A stretch of 64,000 nucleotides of DNA. Origin: CAZOEL01 sp964578835. Lineage in GTDB: Bacteria > Desulfobacterota > Syntrophobacteria > Syntrophobacterales > Syntrophobacteraceae. The position numbers and the translations under genes are program-made. Of this stretch, positions 61,910 to 64,000 are shown piece by piece. The stretch spans positions 35,959-99,958 of the forward strand of contig CAZOEL010000012.1 in NCBI GenBank assembly GCA_964578835.1, written 5' to 3'. How positions within the stretch are numbered: the first letter of the stretch is position 1; each line of letters opens with the position of its first letter. The notes beneath the pieces were generated by a model that was not told the origin of the DNA, searched no databases, and worked only from the letters and a program-made list of their open reading frames with translations.

Positions 61910-63013
61910 ATGAATATCGTTGAGATTCCCGTCATTAGAGTCCGTCAGAATATCGGAGATCTGTATATTGGCGTAATGAATGCTAATGACTTGTACGATA
62001 TCGCCGAGGTGGACCGCATTAGGTCTGAAAAATTGGAGATACCAAAATATGCGGGTTATCAGCGTGCTCTTGTGAGAGAAAGGGTAGAAAGCATTCGCAA
62101 CTATTTAGATACTCCAGAGAGCACCTTTCCCAATGCGATTATTCTATCTATAGACTCAGAGTACATAGAGAACTGGGATGACATCAGAGATGGCTATCAA
62201 ACCAGTCTCATCAAGCTTAAGAAGGATAAAGGAGCGGTTAGAATCATTGACGGCCAACATCGCGCTGCGGCACTAAATGCCGCTGGTTCGGAGTTTCAGG
62301 TGATAGTTTCAATATTCGTTGACCTGGAGTTATCCAAAGCAGCTCAGATCTTTGCTAAGATAAATAGCACTCAGCGTGCGGTAAATCCATCGATTGCATT
62401 TCAACTTTTCGGATATGCTGAAGGCCGAAGCCCACAGAAGACTGCTCATGACATTGCAGAAAAGCTGAATACAACCCCAGGATCTCCATTCCATAAACGG
62501 CTGCAGATGATTGGGACCAAAGACCGATGGTCTGAGGGTTTCCTTAGTCAGGCAACTTTTAGCAAAGAACTTATGAAACTCTATTCCAGCAATCCAGAGA
62601 AAGATGAGCATAGGCTCATACTTCATCAGAAACTCGATAGATCTTCTGCTCTGCCACTGCGAGATTACTTCATAGAAGGTAATGATCAGAAAATTCTTGA
62701 AGTTGTTTGGAGGTTTTTCTTTCACGTTGCAGATACATGGAAAGAGCAGTGGACTGATCCAAAGTCGATATTGCAGAAGACTACCGGGTATGCTGCTTTC
62801 ATGCAGATTCTAAAGAGATGGCTTCTTAGTGAAAGAAAGCATCAGGTTTTGGATGACTGCGGTGTCCAGGAGGCTTTCACAGCTATTCGCGAAGGGTATG
62901 ACCATGAGGACAAGAAATTCGTACGCCAGAACTATCCCGCTGGAAACCAAGGGGTAGTTAAACTCCGTGACCAACTATTGACCGATTTGGGACTCTTAAA
63001 TCAAGTTGAGTGA
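61910..63013 (+). CDS. DGQHR-domain protein (DndB-like)
   Basis: 367 aa. The family signature IIDGQHRAAAL near residue 113, followed by IFAKINSTQRAVNPSIAF, the typical DGQHR/DndB pattern. DndB regulates DNA phosphorothioation; other DGQHR proteins sit in defence islands with no known reaction. The nearest partner here is a DNA adenine methyltransferase encoded 2 bases downstream. AGGAAAGG precedes the ATG. The gene is visibly AT-richer than the genes to its left, which suggests transfer. Confidence 0.85.
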   Translation: MNIVEIPVIRVRQNIGDLYIGVMNANDLYDIAEVDRIRSEKLEIPKYAGYQRALVRERVESIRNYLDTPESTFPNAIILSIDSEYIENWDDIRDGYQTSLIKLKKDKGAVRIIDGQHRAAALNAAGSEFQVIVSIFVDLELSKAAQIFAKINSTQRAVNPSIAFQLFGYAEGRSPQKTAHDIAEKLNTTPGSPFHKRLQMIGTKDRWSEGFLSQATFSKELMKLYSSNPEKDEHRLILHQKLDRSSALPLRDYFIEGNDQKILEVVWRFFFHVADTWKEQWTDPKSILQKTTGYAAFMQILKRWLLSERKHQVLDDCGVQEAFTAIREGYDHEDKKFVRQNYPAGNQGVVKLRDQLLTDLGLLNQVE

Positions 63014-63015
63014 TT

Positions 63016-63867
63016 ATGGCATACCCACTGCTTAAATGGCCTGGCGGAAAACGCTGGCTCGCCAGTAAAATCGCGAATTGCCTTATTGGCACCTTTGAGA
63101 GGTATCTGGAACCTTTCATCGGTGGAGGTGCGTTGCTCTTTGCTCTTGAGCCTAAGAATGGTATCGCTTCAGACATCAACACTGATCTCATAGCTTGCTA
63201 CCAAGCTGTGCAAAAGGATAGCTATCGTGTCTTATCTGCTTTCCGTCAACTCAAGAGTGAAAGAGCTGAATACTACCGAATACGTGATCAATGGTTACCT
63301 GCGTCAGAATTCGAGCAGGCTGCCCGTTTTATCTATCTATTGAGGCATTCATGGAATGGCCTATATAGAGTTAATCTTAACGGTCACTTCAATGTGCCTT
63401 ACTGTCCGCGGCCCCGCAAGGATCAACTATCAGAAGACCAGATCATAAGAGCTCAGGAAATCTTAAGAAGAGTTTCTCTACAACATTGCCCCTTCGAAAC
63501 GGTGATTTCGATAGCTGGCGAAGGCGACCTGATCTTTGCAGATCCTCCATATTTTGAAAATGGCCATCAGCGGTTTGGGAAATATAGTACTCGATCATTC
63601 AGCGAGAAAGATCAGGAACAACTCTGCAATGCCCTTACAGATGCAGCTGAAAGAGGAGCTTCTTGGATACTCACAAACGGGTCTCTCAAAAGGCTTAAGT
63701 ACTTTTTCGGGAAGTACCAGATTTTCATGGTAAGCCGGTATTCATCTATTGCTGCAAATCCAAAATTCCGAGGCCAAGTACAGGAATTCGTAGTCTTATC
63801 TAGTTCCGAGAGACTGGAGCTTCTCCGAACATTTTTGGAAAAGACACAACAAGCCGTCAGCGATTGA
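63016..63867 (+). CDS. D12-class DNA adenine N6-methyltransferase
   Basis: 283 aa. SAM motif PLLKWPGGKRWL and FIGGGALLFAL, the catalytic FADPPYFEN, and the D12 layout of Dam/M.DpnII-like enzymes. It methylates adenine; the target site cannot be read from the sequence, though GATC is common in the class. No restriction enzyme is in view, so it may be an orphan or part of a system continued outside the window. Start: ATG at 63016, with GAG upstream; GTG at 63010, which overlaps the DGQHR stop, is an alternative. Confidence 0.88.
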   Translation: MAYPLLKWPGGKRWLASKIANCLIGTFERYLEPFIGGGALLFALEPKNGIASDINTDLIACYQAVQKDSYRVLSAFRQLKSERAEYYRIRDQWLPASEFEQAARFIYLLRHSWNGLYRVNLNGHFNVPYCPRPRKDQLSEDQIIRAQEILRRVSLQHCPFETVISIAGEGDLIFADPPYFENGHQRFGKYSTRSFSEKDQEQLCNALTDAAERGASWILTNGSLKRLKYFFGKYQIFMVSRYSSIAANPKFRGQVQEFVVLSSSERLELLRTFLEKTQQAVSD

Positions 63868-63943
63868 TTAAGAACTTATCTCGGTGCCGCTTTGCTACGT
63901 TTGCCTGCATCAGAGCTATTAGCTTGTTTTGGTTAGTATATTT

Positions 63944-64000
63944 GCCTAACGAATAAGGATAGATCGTGAGAGCGCAGCGACCCACGATCTTATCCTGTCG
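63944..64000. other. Candidate integron attC site, cut by the window end
   Basis: GCCTAAC (63944-63950, fits RYYYAAC), then GGATA-GATCGTG (63957-63968) pairing with CACGATC-T-TATCC (63983-63995, one bulged T), ending ...TGTCG at the window edge. An attC would continue with TTRRRY, most likely TTAGGC. Confidence 0.55.

Noticed and set aside
1..64000. tRNA, rRNA or CRISPR features
   Set aside because: I looked through the gaps for T-loop-like motifs, rRNA-like blocks and regularly spaced repeats and found none.

Overview
The window is a piece of bacterial chromosome, GC-rich in its genes and densely coding. It most resembles an anaerobic Desulfobacterota member (Syntrophobacter-like). That placement is inferred from content: a siroheme synthase/ccsA/hemA cluster, rng next to a TIGR03960-type radical SAM gene, an atpZ-atpI-atpB-atpE cluster split from the F1 genes, Rex, quinolinate synthase, a LysR regulator of the selenium-metabolism type, and a molybdenum hydroxylase resembling 4-hydroxybenzoyl-CoA reductase. 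No rRNA, tRNA or CRISPR array was found.

Layout. 1-16.6 kb is mostly plus-strand housekeeping: polyprenyl diphosphate synthase (5' end outside the window), tetrapyrrole and cytochrome c genes, tatA, then (after minus-strand ssb) plsC, rnj, ftsK, lolA, nadA, pdxA and a short uvrA, with minus-strand rex at the end. 16.7-24.4 kb is minus-strand: ATP synthase F0 genes, hemL, rng and the radical SAM gene. 24.4-33.3 kb is a minus-strand exopolysaccharide block with no glycosyltransferases in view: a J-domain membrane protein, a TPR/carbohydrate-binding-like protein, a Wzc-type tyrosine kinase, a Wza-type export lipoprotein, a FecR-like protein and a beta-helix protein. 33.9-40.5 kb has an M24 peptidase, an EmrB/EmrA/TolC efflux operon carrying an exact 382-bp tandem duplication, and a HAD phosphatase. 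40.7-45.4 kb is a three-subunit molybdenum hydroxylase operon with an IclR regulator. 45.7-50.6 kb holds an ABC-F ATPase, a LysR regulator, rsmA and tsaD.

51.1-64.0 kb is accessory. First comes a tightly overlapped four-gene operon: an unrecognised 278-aa protein, two BrxD-like P-loop ATPases, and a 1978-aa protein joining an Lhr-like SF2 helicase, a Cas4/Dna2-like Fe-S nuclease, a degenerate RNase H-like region and a Dna2/Upf1-like SF1 helicase. This is the best candidate for an undescribed anti-phage or DNA-processing system. After a decayed 0.9-kb stretch come a membrane protein, a DGQHR (DndB-like) protein and a D12-class adenine methyltransferase. These three lie between GTTAGGC and GCCTAAC motifs, and the window ends inside a hairpin that looks like the left part of an integron attC site.

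How the parts work together: the housekeeping genes supply isoprenoid, tetrapyrrole, lipid, NAD and PLP precursors, DNA repair, RNA turnover and respiration-linked energy conservation. The exopolysaccharide and efflux blocks act at the envelope. The right end looks like a defence/mobile region. Start codons were chosen by family N-terminus, ribosome binding site and gene overlap, and several differ from the longest open frame.
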